Below, in pieces: positions 16,922 through 26,508 of a stretch of 64,000 nt of DNA. The first letter of the stretch is position 1. Every line of letters begins with the position of its first letter. Source of the DNA: DATBGO01 sp050011895 (GTDB taxonomy: Bacteria; Actinomycetota; Actinomycetes; Streptosporangiales; Streptosporangiaceae). The translations under genes were made by a program, and so were the position numbers. The notes below the pieces were generated by a model that did not search any database, had not been told where the DNA came from, and worked only from the letters and a program-made list of their open reading frames with translations. The stretch spans positions 1-64,000 of the forward strand of contig JBEKIF010000009.1 in assembly GCA_050011895.1 (NCBI GenBank), given 5' to 3'.

Positions 16922-18793
16922 TTACGCTGGCGAATCCTGCGGAACCTCTTCCATTAGCAGCACCACCCCGTCGCCTTGGCTATCCAGCGGCGAGCAGGTT
17001 ACCGAGCAGGTGATGGTGCGGCCGATGCGGTTGACCGCCTCAAGGTGCACCGGGACAGTCCGGCGGCCCGATCCGGTGCAGCGTTTCAGGGCCTCACGAA
17101 GCTGACCGATCGGGAGGCCGAAGTCGAGCGAGAAGAACGCCTGGTGGTGGACCTCTGCGGCGCGCAGGCCCCAGAGATCCTCGGCACCCCGGTTCCAGCT
17201 TCGTACCCGCAGCTCCGAGTCCAGCACGACCACGCCCGCCGCCACGCTCGACAGGACGCCTTCGAGGAAACCGCGTGCCTCATCGACCTCGGTGGTGCGG
17301 ATGCGCATCTCCTCGTTCATGGTCTCCAGCTCCTCGTTGCCGGACTGGAGTTCCTCGTTGGTCGTCTCGAGTTCCTCGTTGGTGGACTGGAGTTCCTCGT
17401 TGGTCGTCTCGAGTTCCTCGATGCTGGACTGGAGTTCCTCGTTGGTCGTCTCGAGTTCCTCGTTGGTCGACTGGAGTTCCTCGTAGGCGGTCTCGAGGTC
17501 TTCCCGTACCCGCCTTACCTCGCTGTGCAGCCGCGTGGTCACCGTGGTGTCAACGAAGCTCAATGCCACGCCGACCGGCTGGCCGTCGGTTGCGGTCAGC
17601 GCCTGGACGATGATGTCGAGGTACTGCACTTCACCGCCGGGTAGCCGCCGCTCGACGCTCTTGGCCCGCACGACCCGCCGCTCGTTCTCCGCCTGCTCGA
17701 TGAGCGACCTAAGCTCGATCGGCCGGTAGGAGATCTCGAGGTCGCGGAACGGACGGCCGACGTCATGCAGGGTGAGTCCGAACTGCGACCGTGCCGGGCT
17801 GTTGATGACGCTGACCGTGCCATCCACATTGACGGCAAGCAGCGGGCTCGCCGAGGTATCGAGGACCAGATCCCGCAGCTGGCGCTTGCGGCTAGCGTCC
17901 CGCACGTCGGCGCCGCCCTCGGCGTCCAGCCGCAGGGGCGCGAACTGGTGCGGCGGCACGGCCTCCCCGGGCCTGCGCTTGAAGATCCGCTGCCGCATGC
18001 TGGCGACGTCGAATCGGTCGCTGGCTGACAGCAACATTTCGGCCTTACCGAGGAACAGGTAGCCGCCCTCGCGCAAGGCGAAATGGAACCTGTCGACGAT
18101 CTGTGATTGCGCCTCCACGTTGAAGTACATCAGCGTATTGCGGCAGACGAGCAGGTCGAGCCGGGAGATCGGCGCGTCCCGGGTAATGTCGTGGCGGCCG
18201 AAGATGACGCGGCGGCGGAGTTCGGGATGGAAGGCGAACTGGGCGCCGCTGGGCTGGAAATAGCTGTCGGCCAGCCCGGCCGGGACGTGCTCGATTGCCC
18301 GCGGCGGATAGAGCCCGGCGCGGGCTTCGCGGAGCGCTTCGTCATCGACATCGGTGCCGTAGATCTTGACCCGCTTGACGCACTCATCGACCCCCATGAT
18401 CTCGGCGAAGGCGATCGCCAGCGAGTACGACTCCTGGCCGCTCGAGCAGCCGGCGCTCCACACCCGGATCTCCTCGCCGGGATCCCGGCCGGCCAGCAGC
18501 CGGGGGATGATGTCGCGTTGCAGGTAGGACCAGGCTTCGGGGTCCCGAAAAAATCCGGTGACGTTGATCAGGATGGTGTTGAAAAGGGTGCGGAATTCCT
18601 CTGCGTCAGTCTCCAGCCGGTCCTGGTAGTCGACATATCCAGCTATAGAGATATCCTGCATTCGCTTGCGGATGCGCCGGTTGAGCGAGGACCGCTTGTA
18701 CCCGGTGAAGTCGAAGCCTCGCGAGTCGCGGATAAAGGCCAGCAGCTCCTCAAGCTCGCGGTCGGCGTCATCGTCCGATGCCGCGGTCATCAC
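16922..18793 (-). CDS. CheR-type methyltransferase with coiled coil and PAS domains
   Basis: 623 residues. Residues about 15-275 are a CheR protein-glutamate methyltransferase (FTGYKRSSLNRRIRKRM, TGFFRDPEAW, WSAGCSSGQESYSLA, LLVCRNTLMYF). A PAS domain follows (about 305-420), then a long heptad coiled coil with repeated EELQSTNEELETTNEE (about 425-500), then a second PAS domain to the C-terminus. The start overlaps the cheB stop by four bases. This layout, without a chemoreceptor or flagellar gene nearby, is seen in non-chemotaxis signalling systems. No kinase domain is present, unlike larger CheB/CheR/PAS/histidine-kinase fusions. Confidence 0.9.
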   Translation of the reverse strand: MMTAASDDDADRELEELLAFIRDSRGFDFTGYKRSSLNRRIRKRMQDISIAGYVDYQDRLETDAEEFRTLFNTILINVTGFFRDPEAWSYLQRDIIPRLLAGRDPGEEIRVWSAGCSSGQESYSLAIAFAEIMGVDECVKRVKIYGTDVDDEALREARAGLYPPRAIEHVPAGLADSYFQPSGAQFAFHPELRRRVIFGRHDITRDAPISRLDLLVCRNTLMYFNVEAQSQIVDRFHFALREGGYLFLGKAEMLLSASDRFDVASMRQRIFKRRPGEAVPPHQFAPLRLDAEGGADVRDASRKRQLRDLVLDTSASPLLAVNVDGTVSVINSPARSQFGLTLHDVGRPFRDLEISYRPIELRSLIEQAENERRVVRAKSVERRLPGGEVQYLDIIVQALTATDGQPVGVALSFVDTTVTTRLHSEVRRVREDLETAYEELQSTNEELETTNEELQSSIEELETTNEELQSTNEELETTNEELQSGNEELETMNEEMRIRTTEVDEARGFLEGVLSSVAAGVVVLDSELRVRSWNRGAEDLWGLRAAEVHHQAFFSLDFGLPIGQLREALKRCTGSGRRTVPVHLEAVNRIGRTITCSVTCSPLDSQGDGVVLLMEEVPQDSPA

Positions 18794-19377
18794 GTGGCCT
18801 CGACGAGGCCCCGGATCACGGCGCCGATCTCGTCAAGCGGCAGCACGAAATCGACGGCGCCGGTGGCGACGGCGGCTTCCGGCATGCCCTTGAACTCGGC
18901 TGACTCGGGATCCTGGACGATCACGGTACCGCCGCGGGACTTGACGGCGCTCACTCCCATGGCGCCATCACTGCCCGAGCCGGTCAGCACGCAGGCGATG
19001 GCACGGGGCCCGTAGGCGCCGGCCACTGATTCGAAGAGCAGGTCGGCTGACGGCCGGACGAAATGGACAAGCTCGGTGCTCGAGAGCGCGAGAATGCCCC
19101 CCGCGTCCACTAGGAGATGGTGGTTGGGAGGTGCCACGTAAGCGAAGCCGGGTTCGACGACCATGTCAGCGCGGGCGAGCTTGACGGGCATGTTCGACCG
19201 GCGGCTGAGCACGTCGGCGATGACGGTCTCGTGCCGCGGATCCAGATGCTGGACGATCAGCAGCGGTACCTGCAACCCTGCGGGCAGCGCCCCGAGCACG
19301 CGGCCGAGCGCGGTGATGCCGCCAGCTGATGACGCCACCGCCACGATGTCGAATTTCTCCGCCGCGCGCTCTGACAC
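18790..19377 (-). CDS. CheB-type methylesterase domain protein
   Basis: 195 residues, only the esterase domain; the receiver domain of classical CheB is absent. The catalytic triad is visible: Ser in VASSAGGI (S17), His in QHLDPRHETV and Asp in TGSGSDGAMG. The other family blocks AYVAPPNHHLLV and GGTVIVQDPESAEF are intact. The ATGA overlap with cheR shows translational coupling. Its target is unknown, since no methyl-accepting protein is encoded in this window. Confidence 0.92.
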   Translation of the reverse strand: MSERAAEKFDIVAVASSAGGITALGRVLGALPAGLQVPLLIVQHLDPRHETVIADVLSRRSNMPVKLARADMVVEPGFAYVAPPNHHLLVDAGGILALSSTELVHFVRPSADLLFESVAGAYGPRAIACVLTGSGSDGAMGVSAVKSRGGTVIVQDPESAEFKGMPEAAVATGAVDFVLPLDEIGAVIRGLVEAT

Positions 19378-19605
19378 TTGCGAAATACCCCTTAGTACCT
19401 GGATGGGGCCTTAGGTGTGGACTGATCTGAGCCTAACGGACCGGCCGCCGCTGTTGCGGATCATCGGCAACCTCGCCGGGCCCGGTGACTGTCCCGCGCC
19501 CGATCACAGCACAGTCCGCAGCGACCGGATATGGCGGTGATCTGAGCTACGCTGGATATTAAGCTGAGGCTGGTTATACAGCGGGGGACCGAGAGAGGGG
19601 AGCGG

Positions 19606-20340
19606 ATGGCCGCCGTCGAGCGGGATGTGACAGGCGCCGTTGTCGCGCTTGCCGATACGCTGGCGGCGGATCTCAGCGAGGCCGACTTCCACGAGATGGT
19701 CGTCACGCTCTGCGCAGAGCTGCTCCAGGTCAGCGCCGCGGGCCTGGTGCTGGCCGGCGATGCGGGACCGGTCCGCCTGGCCGCTGCGGAGCCGTCCGGC
19801 GCCAGGACCGCGGAGCTCGCTCAGCTGGACCATTCGGCGGGCCCAGGGCTCGACTGCCTTCGCGGCGGGATTCCGGTGCACTGCGCCGATCTCTCGGGCG
19901 CTGACGTGCGCTGGCCGCGCTTCGCCCTAGCCGCGCGCGCGGCCGGGTTCCGCTCCGTTCATAGCATCCCGCTGCTGCTCCGCGGCGAGACGCTCGGCGC
20001 GATCGACCTGTTCGGCGCGACCGCCGGTGCGCTCAGCGCCGACACAACTGAGCTTGCGCAGGCGCTGGCCGCCATCACCGCGGTCGGCTTGCAGTACCGG
20101 CGCACGATCAGCAAGCACGAGGTGGTCATCGGGCAGCTGCAGACCGCGCTGGACAGCCGGATCCTGATCGAGCAGGCGAAAGGCGTCCTTGCCGAGCGCT
20201 CGCAGGTATCCGTCGATGTGGCCTTCGCCGCGCTGCGCCGCCAGGCTCGGTGCACTGGCCGCAAGCTGGTCGAGGTGGCCGCCGCTGTCGTCTATGACGG
20301 GCTGACCATCGCCGTTCGCGCTGAGCCAGCCGAACGGTAA
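19606..20340 (+). CDS. GAF-ANTAR transcription antiterminator-type regulator
   Basis: 244 residues. The N-terminal GAF domain (about 20-165) contains GPGLDCLRGGIPVHCADLS and SVHSIPLLLRGETLGAIDLFG. The ANTAR domain at the C-terminus reads ALDSRILIEQAKGVLAERS and ALRRQARCTGRKLVEVA, both close to family consensus. It should respond to a small ligand or stress and bind RNA. It is divergent from cheB with a 228-base gap in which I find no gene. AGAGAGGGGAG at about 19590 is a good ribosome binding site. Confidence 0.92.
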   Translation: MAAVERDVTGAVVALADTLAADLSEADFHEMVVTLCAELLQVSAAGLVLAGDAGPVRLAAAEPSGARTAELAQLDHSAGPGLDCLRGGIPVHCADLSGADVRWPRFALAARAAGFRSVHSIPLLLRGETLGAIDLFGATAGALSADTTELAQALAAITAVGLQYRRTISKHEVVIGQLQTALDSRILIEQAKGVLAERSQVSVDVAFAALRRQARCTGRKLVEVAAAVVYDGLTIAVRAEPAER

Positions 20341-20567
20341 CGCGGGCGCTTACCAGCCTGTGCCTCCGCTGGTACGCTCACAATTGACGGCTTTGGGGCC
20401 GTTGCGCACGGTAGCGGCGTCGCGAGGCTCGTTCCGCCCCGGGCCCGGCGACCTCTTCCGGAGTTGCGCCCTCAAACAAGAGCGCTGGGAGCCGCAAAAT
20501 GTTCTGGGGCCTCAGTCGGGGGCCGGCTGCTCATTACAGCCCGCGCCCGGCCTATCCGTCCACCGCC

Positions 20568-20831
20568 ATGGCGACAGTGACAGCGCTGCGCAGCAATCCG
20601 CCCGACGCGATTCAGGAAACGGCGACAGAGGTTGCCCAGGACATCATAGAGCGACTGTTCACCGCTGGCCTGGACCTGCGGAAGGTGGTCCGGGCCACCG
20701 GCAGCGACCTGGCCGCTCGGCGGCTGCGCGAGGCCATCGACCAGCTGGACGCCGTCATCAACGGGATCTTCGCCGCAGTCCTCGAGCAGCAACGGCCGTC
20801 GTGTGACCCGCGCCTTCGGCGGCCAGAATGA
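20568..20831 (+). CDS. Hypothetical small helical protein
   Basis: About 87 residues from ATG 20568 (MATVTALRSNPPD). Most of it is amphipathic helix (AVINGIFAAVLEQ and before), without motif, signal peptide or membrane helix. The frame continues upstream to 20499, but those residues are low-complexity. Its position just after the GAF-ANTAR gene, on the same strand, may mean cotranscription. I do not recognise the family. Confidence 0.5.
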   Translation: MATVTALRSNPPDAIQETATEVAQDIIERLFTAGLDLRKVVRATGSDLAARRLREAIDQLDAVINGIFAAVLEQQRPSCDPRLRRPE

Positions 20832-20968
20832 TGACGTCGGGCCAAGCGGCCGCCAGCTGCGTGACCGCTTCCGCACCGGGACCGGGCCCACGCCCCGAAG
20901 GCTATCTCTGGTCATTCGGGACTCACCGGGGAGAGCCGGCGGCCGGATAGCCGGCCGCCGGCTAGGGC

Positions 20969-22036
20969 TCAGGTTGCCAGGACCTCCGAGAGGCTGAAGC
21001 TGACCGGCTCCTCCAGCTGACCGAAACCGCACGAGTGCGGCTCACGATCCGGGCGCCACCGGACGAACTGCGCGGTGTGCCGGAACCTGGTGCCCTCCAT
21101 GTGCTCATACCGGACCTCGGCCACCCGGTCTGGCCGTAGCGGGACGAAGGACAGGTCCTTGCCGCTGTTCCAGCGGCTGGCCTGCGCCTCGCGCGGATTG
21201 CGGACATCCGGAACCCTGGCCGCCCAGTTCCACGGATGCTCGTCGAAGCTGGTGACCAGCGGCTGCAGCTCGGTGAACAGCGCCCGGCGCTGCGCCATCG
21301 GGAAGGCGCCGACCACGCCGACGCTGGCCAGCCTGCCCGCGTCGTCATAGAGGCCGAGCAGCAGCGACCCAATGGCATCAGGGCCGCTCTTGTGCGGCCG
21401 GTAACCTGCCACCACGCAGTCGGCCGTGCGCTCGTGTTTGACCTTGAACATAACCCTTTTGTCTTGCTCATACGTCCCAGTCAGCGGCTTGCCGACGATG
21501 CCGTCGAGCCCGGCGCCCTCGAACTGGCTGAACCATTGCGCGGCCAGTTCCCGGTCCCTGGTGACCGGGGTCAGATAGACCGGCGGCCCCGCGGCGGCCA
21601 GGGCGCCCTCGAGCGCGGCACGCCGCTCGGTGAACGGCCGGCCGGTAAAGTCGGTGCTGTCCAGGGCGAGCAGGTCAAAGGCGATGAAGGCGGCCGGGGT
21701 CTGCGCGGCCAGCAGCCGGACCCGGCTGTCAGCCGGGTGCACCCGCTGCAGCAGCGCCTCGAAGTCGAGCCTGCGGCCTGCCGCATCGGGAATGACGATC
21801 TCGCCATCGACGACGCACCGCTCCGGCAAGTTGGCCAGCACCGCGTTGACGACTTCAGGGAAGTAGCGCGTCATCGGCCGCTCATTGCGGCTGCCGATCT
21901 CCACCTCGGGGCCGTCCCTGAAGATGACCGACCTGAAGCCATCCCATTTGGGCTCGAAGCTCAGCGAGCCGTCCGGGATTCCCTTGACCGCCTTGGCGAG
22001 CATCGGCGCTACCGGCGGCATAACCGGAAGATCCAT
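20969..22036 (-). CDS. ligC: ATP-dependent DNA ligase LigC
   Basis: 355 residues. It closely resembles mycobacterial LigC: MDLPVMPPVAPMLAKA at the N-terminus, adenylated lysine in FEPKWDGFR (K30), GSRNERPMTRYFPEV, VDGEIVIP, and ERTADCVVAGYR leading into the OB-fold. LigC acts in base-excision and gap repair rather than replication. It is not fused to primase or nuclease domains as LigD is. I chose ATG 22036 to match the family N-terminus; ATG 22045 is three codons upstream. No Ku or primase gene is adjacent. Confidence 0.92.
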   Translation of the reverse strand: MDLPVMPPVAPMLAKAVKGIPDGSLSFEPKWDGFRSVIFRDGPEVEIGSRNERPMTRYFPEVVNAVLANLPERCVVDGEIVIPDAAGRRLDFEALLQRVHPADSRVRLLAAQTPAAFIAFDLLALDSTDFTGRPFTERRAALEGALAAAGPPVYLTPVTRDRELAAQWFSQFEGAGLDGIVGKPLTGTYEQDKRVMFKVKHERTADCVVAGYRPHKSGPDAIGSLLLGLYDDAGRLASVGVVGAFPMAQRRALFTELQPLVTSFDEHPWNWAARVPDVRNPREAQASRWNSGKDLSFVPLRPDRVAEVRYEHMEGTRFRHTAQFVRWRPDREPHSCGFGQLEEPVSFSLSEVLAT

Positions 22037-22158
22037 GGACCCCATCTTCCCCGCCCGGCTGGCCCGCCGCATCCGCACCCGCCGCTACCCGGAAATCAGG
22101 GTTCAGCCGGGAGCAGCGTCTCGTCGTCTCTCGGCCGGCCCGGCGGCCTGGCGCCCGC

Positions 22159-22959
22159 TCAGGAGGCGGCTCGCGGCGGGAGCGGGAGGAAGCCGCTGGT
22201 CCGGGCGACGTACTCGGCGTAGCCCGGCCGCCCCGCCAGCCTGGCCTCGGTGATCGGCTTCCCGCTCCCCGCGGCGAGCAGGTAGGTCATCAGCACCGGG
22301 GAGAAAACGGTGACAAGCCCGAGCCACGAGCCGCAACTGACCAGGAACAGGCCCCACCAGACGCACGCGTCGCCGAAGTAGTTGGGGTGCCTGGTGTAAT
22401 GCCACAGCCCGCGGTCCAGCACCGTGCCGCGGTTGGCCGGATTCCCCTTGAAGCTGGCCAGCTGCCAGTCGCCGACCGATTCGAAGGCCAGCCCGCAGAG
22501 CCAGATCAGCCCGCCCGCGACGGCGGCGGCACCCAGCGGTCCCGGCGCGACCATGGCCGCCTGCACCGGTATCGAGATCAGCCAGATCAGCCCCGCCTGG
22601 GTCAGATATACCTTGCGAAACGCATAAGCGGTGCGGCTTCCCGGTGCCTTAGCCAGCATCTCGTCGTAACGCGGGTCCTCGCCGGCGCCGCGGCTGCGCC
22701 AGCCGATGTAGGCGGCCAGCCGAAGTCCCCAGCTGGCCGTGAGGACGGTTATCAGCACCCGCCGGCCGGTGACCCCGTGGCCGGCCGACACGGCGAACGC
22801 CACCACGGCGACCAGCGCGAAACCGAGCCCCCAGACGGTGTCGATCACGCTGTGCCGCCCGGCGCGCAGCGCAACGGCGAGCGTCACCAGCATCGTCGCG
22901 ATCAAGGCCGCCGCGGTGACCAGCAGGGTCAGGACCAGCGTCCCGGCGGTGCCGGTCAT
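22159..22959 (-). CDS. DUF1295 integral membrane protein (steroid 5-alpha-reductase-like)
   Basis: 266 residues with about six or seven hydrophobic helices. The C-terminal signature NRGTVLDRGLWHYTRHPNYF and DACVWWGLFLV is that of DUF1295/isoprenylcysteine methyltransferase-like enzymes, with the RHPNYFG motif that binds a nucleotide cofactor in this fold. It is the last gene of the lipid operon, overlapping the preceding gene by four bases. Reaction unknown; reduction or methylation of a lipid intermediate would fit the context. Confidence 0.88.
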   Translation of the reverse strand: MTGTAGTLVLTLLVTAAALIATMLVTLAVALRAGRHSVIDTVWGLGFALVAVVAFAVSAGHGVTGRRVLITVLTASWGLRLAAYIGWRSRGAGEDPRYDEMLAKAPGSRTAYAFRKVYLTQAGLIWLISIPVQAAMVAPGPLGAAAVAGGLIWLCGLAFESVGDWQLASFKGNPANRGTVLDRGLWHYTRHPNYFGDACVWWGLFLVSCGSWLGLVTVFSPVLMTYLLAAGSGKPITEARLAGRPGYAEYVARTSGFLPLPPRAAS

Positions 22960-24287
22960 GACCTGATGGCGAGGATCTGGTGGACGCCCATCCGGCCGTC
23001 TTCGAAGGCCAGCGCGCCGCCGGCCAGGTAGAGCCGCCAGACCCGGGCGGACTGCGGCCCGACGATGGCAGTGACCTCCTCGGAACGCCGCTCTAGGTTG
23101 GCCAGCCAGGCCCGGATGGTCCTGGCGTACTGCAGCCGCATCGCGCGCACGCCGATGACCTCAAGCCCCGCGTCTTCGAGCAGGCTGACCGTCTGGCCGA
23201 CCGGCCGCATGTGCATGTCAGGGGCGATGTAAGCCTCGATGAACGCGCCGCCCCCCGGGGCCCGGCCCGCCCGGGACATCTGCTGGATCAGCAGGCGGCC
23301 GCCCGGGCGCAGCTGGCTGGCCAGCAGCGCGCAGAAGGCCGGATACTGCCCCGCGCCGACGTGCTCGCCCATCTCGATAGCGGCGACCGCGTCGTGATCG
23401 CCGACGGTGATGTCGCGATAGTCGCTCACCTGCACGTCGACCAGGCTTTCCAGGCCGGATTCGGTTACCCGCCGCGCAGTGAAGGCCGCCTGCTCGCGAG
23501 ACAGGGTCACCGCCGTGACCCGCGCACCGTATGCACGGGCGGCATGAACCGTCAGCGAGCCCCAGCCGCAGCCGACGTCCAGCAGCTGCGTGCCGGGCCG
23601 CAGGGCCAGCTTGGCGCAGATGCCGTCGAGCTTGTCCCGCTGGGCGTCGGCCAGCGGGTAACCGCCGCCCGCGCGGGCCCAGTCAGCGGCAGAGTACGCC
23701 ATGCTCGGGTCGAGGATCAGCTGGTAGAACGCGGCGGGCACGTCATAGTGGTGGGCGATGACGGCCTGGTCGCGGCGCTTGCTGTGCAGCCGCCCCGATA
23801 CCCGGGCCTGCGCTGCGGGCGGTTTCGGCGGCGGGCCGCCGATCCCGAGCTGCAGGGCCGCGCGGGCCGCCGCGGCCCAGGCGCTAACCGGCAGCCGGGC
23901 CGGCCCCCGCCGCCCGGCCCGGCCGCCGGCCACGCAGGTCCCGCCGCCGGTCACGCCGGTCCCGCCGCTGTCGCTCCGATCGGTCAGGCCGGCTCGCCTG
24001 CTCGCGTCCCAGACCGCCCGCAGGGCCTCGGCCAGGTCACCGTCGACGTCGAGCTCGCCGGTCACGTAGGCCTGGGCGATCCCGAGCTCGCCCGGGTGCC
24101 ACATCATCCGGCGCAGCGCCTGCGGCGTCCGCAGCACCAGGGCAGGCGCGTCAGCGGGGCCTGCCTCGCTGCCGTCCCAGGCCCGGATCCGGACCGGCGG
24201 CTCGCCCCCGAAGAGCCGCTCGGCGACCGGCAGCAGCAGGCCGGCCGCGCCCGTCCCGGGCCGTGCCCGGGTAGCTGACCTGGTCAT
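22956..24287 (-). CDS. Cyclopropane-fatty-acyl-phospholipid synthase-like methyltransferase (copy 1)
   Basis: 443 residues. N-terminal lipid-binding part with LGIAQAYVTGELDVDGDL; catalytic part with HYDVPAAFYQLILDPSMAYS, SAM motif LLDVGCGWGSLTVHAA, VTLSREQAAF, AIEMGEHVG and FIEAYIAPDMHM. Such enzymes transfer a methylene or methyl group from SAM to an unsaturated acyl chain in phospholipids. ATG 24287 overlaps the TGA of the upstream paralogue by four bases. Residues about 135-165 are a Gly/Arg-rich insertion. The paralogue next door differs strongly, so a recent duplication is unlikely. Confidence 0.9.
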   Translation of the reverse strand: MTRSATRARPGTGAAGLLLPVAERLFGGEPPVRIRAWDGSEAGPADAPALVLRTPQALRRMMWHPGELGIAQAYVTGELDVDGDLAEALRAVWDASRRAGLTDRSDSGGTGVTGGGTCVAGGRAGRRGPARLPVSAWAAAARAALQLGIGGPPPKPPAAQARVSGRLHSKRRDQAVIAHHYDVPAAFYQLILDPSMAYSAADWARAGGGYPLADAQRDKLDGICAKLALRPGTQLLDVGCGWGSLTVHAARAYGARVTAVTLSREQAAFTARRVTESGLESLVDVQVSDYRDITVGDHDAVAAIEMGEHVGAGQYPAFCALLASQLRPGGRLLIQQMSRAGRAPGGGAFIEAYIAPDMHMRPVGQTVSLLEDAGLEVIGVRAMRLQYARTIRAWLANLERRSEEVTAIVGPQSARVWRLYLAGGALAFEDGRMGVHQILAIRS

Positions 24288-25777
24288 GCCGCTCGCCTCG
24301 GGTCGCGGCCCGGGTTCTCCTCGTCGTGGCCCTGGACTGCCTCCTCGCGGCCCGGCACCAGCAGGAACTGGGACACGTCCAGGTAGCCCGAGCGGAAGCC
24401 CGCCTCCGCGTAGCAGAGATAGAGCAGCCACATCCGCCCGAACACCTCGTCGAAACCGAGCTGCGCCAGCTCGGATTGCCTGGCCAGCAGCCGTTCCCGC
24501 CAGATCCGCAGCGTCTGGCCGTAGTGGGCGCCGAAGCCGCGGCGCTCGGCCACCCGCAGCCCGGTGTGTGCGGCCACGTTGTCCTCGATCGAGGTGACCG
24601 ACGGGATCAGGCCGCCAGGGAAGATGTACTTCAGGATCCAGGTCTGGGTCCGGCGGGTGGCGAGCATCCGGTGATGCGGCATGGTGATCGCCTGCAGGCC
24701 GATCCGGCCGCCCGCGGCAAGCAGGCGGTCCAGGGCGGCGAAGTACTGCGGCCAGTAGCGTTCTGCGACTGCCTCGATCATCTCGACCGAAAGGATCGCG
24801 TCGTACGTGCCGGTCACCCGCCGGTAGTCCAGCAGTTCGACGCTCACCCGGTCGGCCAGCCCTGCCTCGCGGACCCGCCTGATGGCCAGCTCGCGCTGCT
24901 CGGCCGAGATGGTGACGGTGCGCACCCGGGCGCCGCGCCTGGCCGCGCGGATCGCCAGCTCGCCCCAGCCGGTGCCGATCTCAAGCACGCTGGTGCCCGG
25001 GCCGACCCGGGTCAGGTCGAGCAGCCGGTCGATCTTGCGCCGCTGGGCCGCCGCCAGGTCCGCTTCGGCGGGCGGGCGGCTGGCTGCGCGCCGGGCAGGC
25101 ACCCGGTCCATCGGCCCGGCCCGCGGGTGACCCGAGCCGGCCGGCCGGCCGTCGCCGTCCTCCTCGAACAGCCCGGCCGAGTAGGTCATGGTCTCGTCAA
25201 GGAACAGCGCGAACAGCTCGTTCGACAGGTCGTAGTGACGCCGGATGTTGCGGCGGGCGCCGGTTTCAGAAGCGTCCTCATCCGGCGGCTGGCGCCGCAC
25301 GTATGCGTTGCGAAGCCATTGCAGCCGTCGTGGGACGAGGCCGTCTACCTGCCTGGCCAGCACGGTGAGCAAGCCCGTCAGGTCGTCCGCGTCCCAGTCG
25401 CCGGCCATGTAAGACTCGCCGAACCCGATCAGCCCGGCGGCGCCGACCCGCTGGTAGAAGTCGGCTGGCCGGTGCATGGTCAGGACCGGCGCATCGCTGC
25501 CGCCGCCACCGAAAGACTCGCCGGATGGCAGCGTCACCCGCAGCGCCAGCCGGGCCGCGATCCTGGCGAACAGCAGCCGGGCGACGGCGGCGCGGATCGG
25601 CGATCTGGGAACAGCAGCGACGTCCGGCCACCTGACCGGGTTCACGTCGAGGTGTCCGCTAGCGGCCCGGGGTTCCGGCGGCTGGCCGGCCGGGCCGGGC
25701 GCGGAGCTGCCGGCCGGCTGGCCGGCGTTACGGCTCGCGGCGGAGTGCCCACAGCGCAGGTCAGTCGCGTGGCTCAT
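24284..25777 (-). CDS. Cyclopropane-fatty-acyl-phospholipid synthase-like methyltransferase (copy 2)
   Basis: 497 residues. Key motifs: FGESYMAGDWDADDL, HYDLSNELFALFLDETMTYS, SVLEIGTGWGELAIRAA, VTISAEQRELA, SVEMIEAV, KYIFPGGLIPS and the ending LCYAEAGFRSGYLDVSQ. The order matches the CFA synthase family. I begin at ATG 25777, where GGAAGGAG lies nine bases upstream and the start overlaps the DUF1365 stop (ATGA); the frame is open further upstream inside the DUF1365 gene but not coding there. Two non-identical CFA-type enzymes in one operon suggest two methylation steps or two substrates. Confidence 0.9.
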   Translation of the reverse strand: MSHATDLRCGHSAASRNAGQPAGSSAPGPAGQPPEPRAASGHLDVNPVRWPDVAAVPRSPIRAAVARLLFARIAARLALRVTLPSGESFGGGGSDAPVLTMHRPADFYQRVGAAGLIGFGESYMAGDWDADDLTGLLTVLARQVDGLVPRRLQWLRNAYVRRQPPDEDASETGARRNIRRHYDLSNELFALFLDETMTYSAGLFEEDGDGRPAGSGHPRAGPMDRVPARRAASRPPAEADLAAAQRRKIDRLLDLTRVGPGTSVLEIGTGWGELAIRAARRGARVRTVTISAEQRELAIRRVREAGLADRVSVELLDYRRVTGTYDAILSVEMIEAVAERYWPQYFAALDRLLAAGGRIGLQAITMPHHRMLATRRTQTWILKYIFPGGLIPSVTSIEDNVAAHTGLRVAERRGFGAHYGQTLRIWRERLLARQSELAQLGFDEVFGRMWLLYLCYAEAGFRSGYLDVSQFLLVPGREEAVQGHDEENPGRDPRRAA

Positions 25778-26508
25778 CGGACTCCTTCCTGAGCGTGCTG
25801 GCGGGGCCTGGCCCGCGGCCGCAGGCCGCGGGCGTAAAGCCGCAGGCCCTGCCAGCGGATCCGGGTGCTGACCAGTGCGGTGGCCCATGGGTGCCTGGCG
25901 GCGGCGGAGAGCAGCGTGGCGGTGCTGGCCTGGGCGCGGGAGCCGCGCACGGCGGCAACGAACGGATGGCCGTCCCCGCGATCCAGCACGATGGTGAGCG
26001 CGAGCCGCTGGCCAGGCTCGGGCAGCGTCATCCGGTAACCGCCATCGACCGGGTAGAACGGCGACACATAGAACTCCTTTGGCGTGGTCGCCCGCCCCGC
26101 CTCGTCGGTGTGCAGCAGGTAGCAATGCCTCTCGTGGTAGGTGTTGTGCACCTCGGCGATCACGCACTCAAGCGCCCCGTCCGGCCGGTGGCACCAGTAG
26201 ACCGTCAGCGGGTTGAATACGTAGCCGAGCACCCGGGCGTTGGCGAGCATCAGGATCTGGCCGCCGTTCAGGTTCACGCCGCGGCGGGCGAGAAAGCGGT
26301 CGACGTTGGCCCGGATGCTGCGGCGCGGATCGCCGAGATGGTCACCGGCTCGGAAGCTGGCCAGCGGCCTGAGCCATGGTGCCAGCCGGGGCAGCTCGTC
26401 CAGGTCGACAAGCCACTGGTAGCTGCGGTAGCGGAACGCGTTGCGCAGCGGGTCCGTGCGGACGTGGCTGATCCGGCACTCATAGAGGGCCGGCGAGCCC
26501 GCTACCAC
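25774..26508 (-). CDS. DUF1365 family protein
   Basis: 244 residues. Recognised by the family start LYECRISHVRTDPLRNAFRY, then PRRSIRANVDRFL, MLANARVLGYVFNPLTVYWC, EVHNTYHERHCYLL, and YVSPFYPVDGGYRM. DUF1365 proteins nearly always lie beside a FAD-dependent amine-oxidase-like protein and a CFA synthase, as here; their biochemical role is not established. Start ATG 26508 overlaps the end of the FAD enzyme gene by seven bases. Confidence 0.93.
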   Translation of the reverse strand: MVAGSPALYECRISHVRTDPLRNAFRYRSYQWLVDLDELPRLAPWLRPLASFRAGDHLGDPRRSIRANVDRFLARRGVNLNGGQILMLANARVLGYVFNPLTVYWCHRPDGALECVIAEVHNTYHERHCYLLHTDEAGRATTPKEFYVSPFYPVDGGYRMTLPEPGQRLALTIVLDRGDGHPFVAAVRGSRAQASTATLLSAAARHPWATALVSTRIRWQGLRLYARGLRPRARPRQHAQEGVR

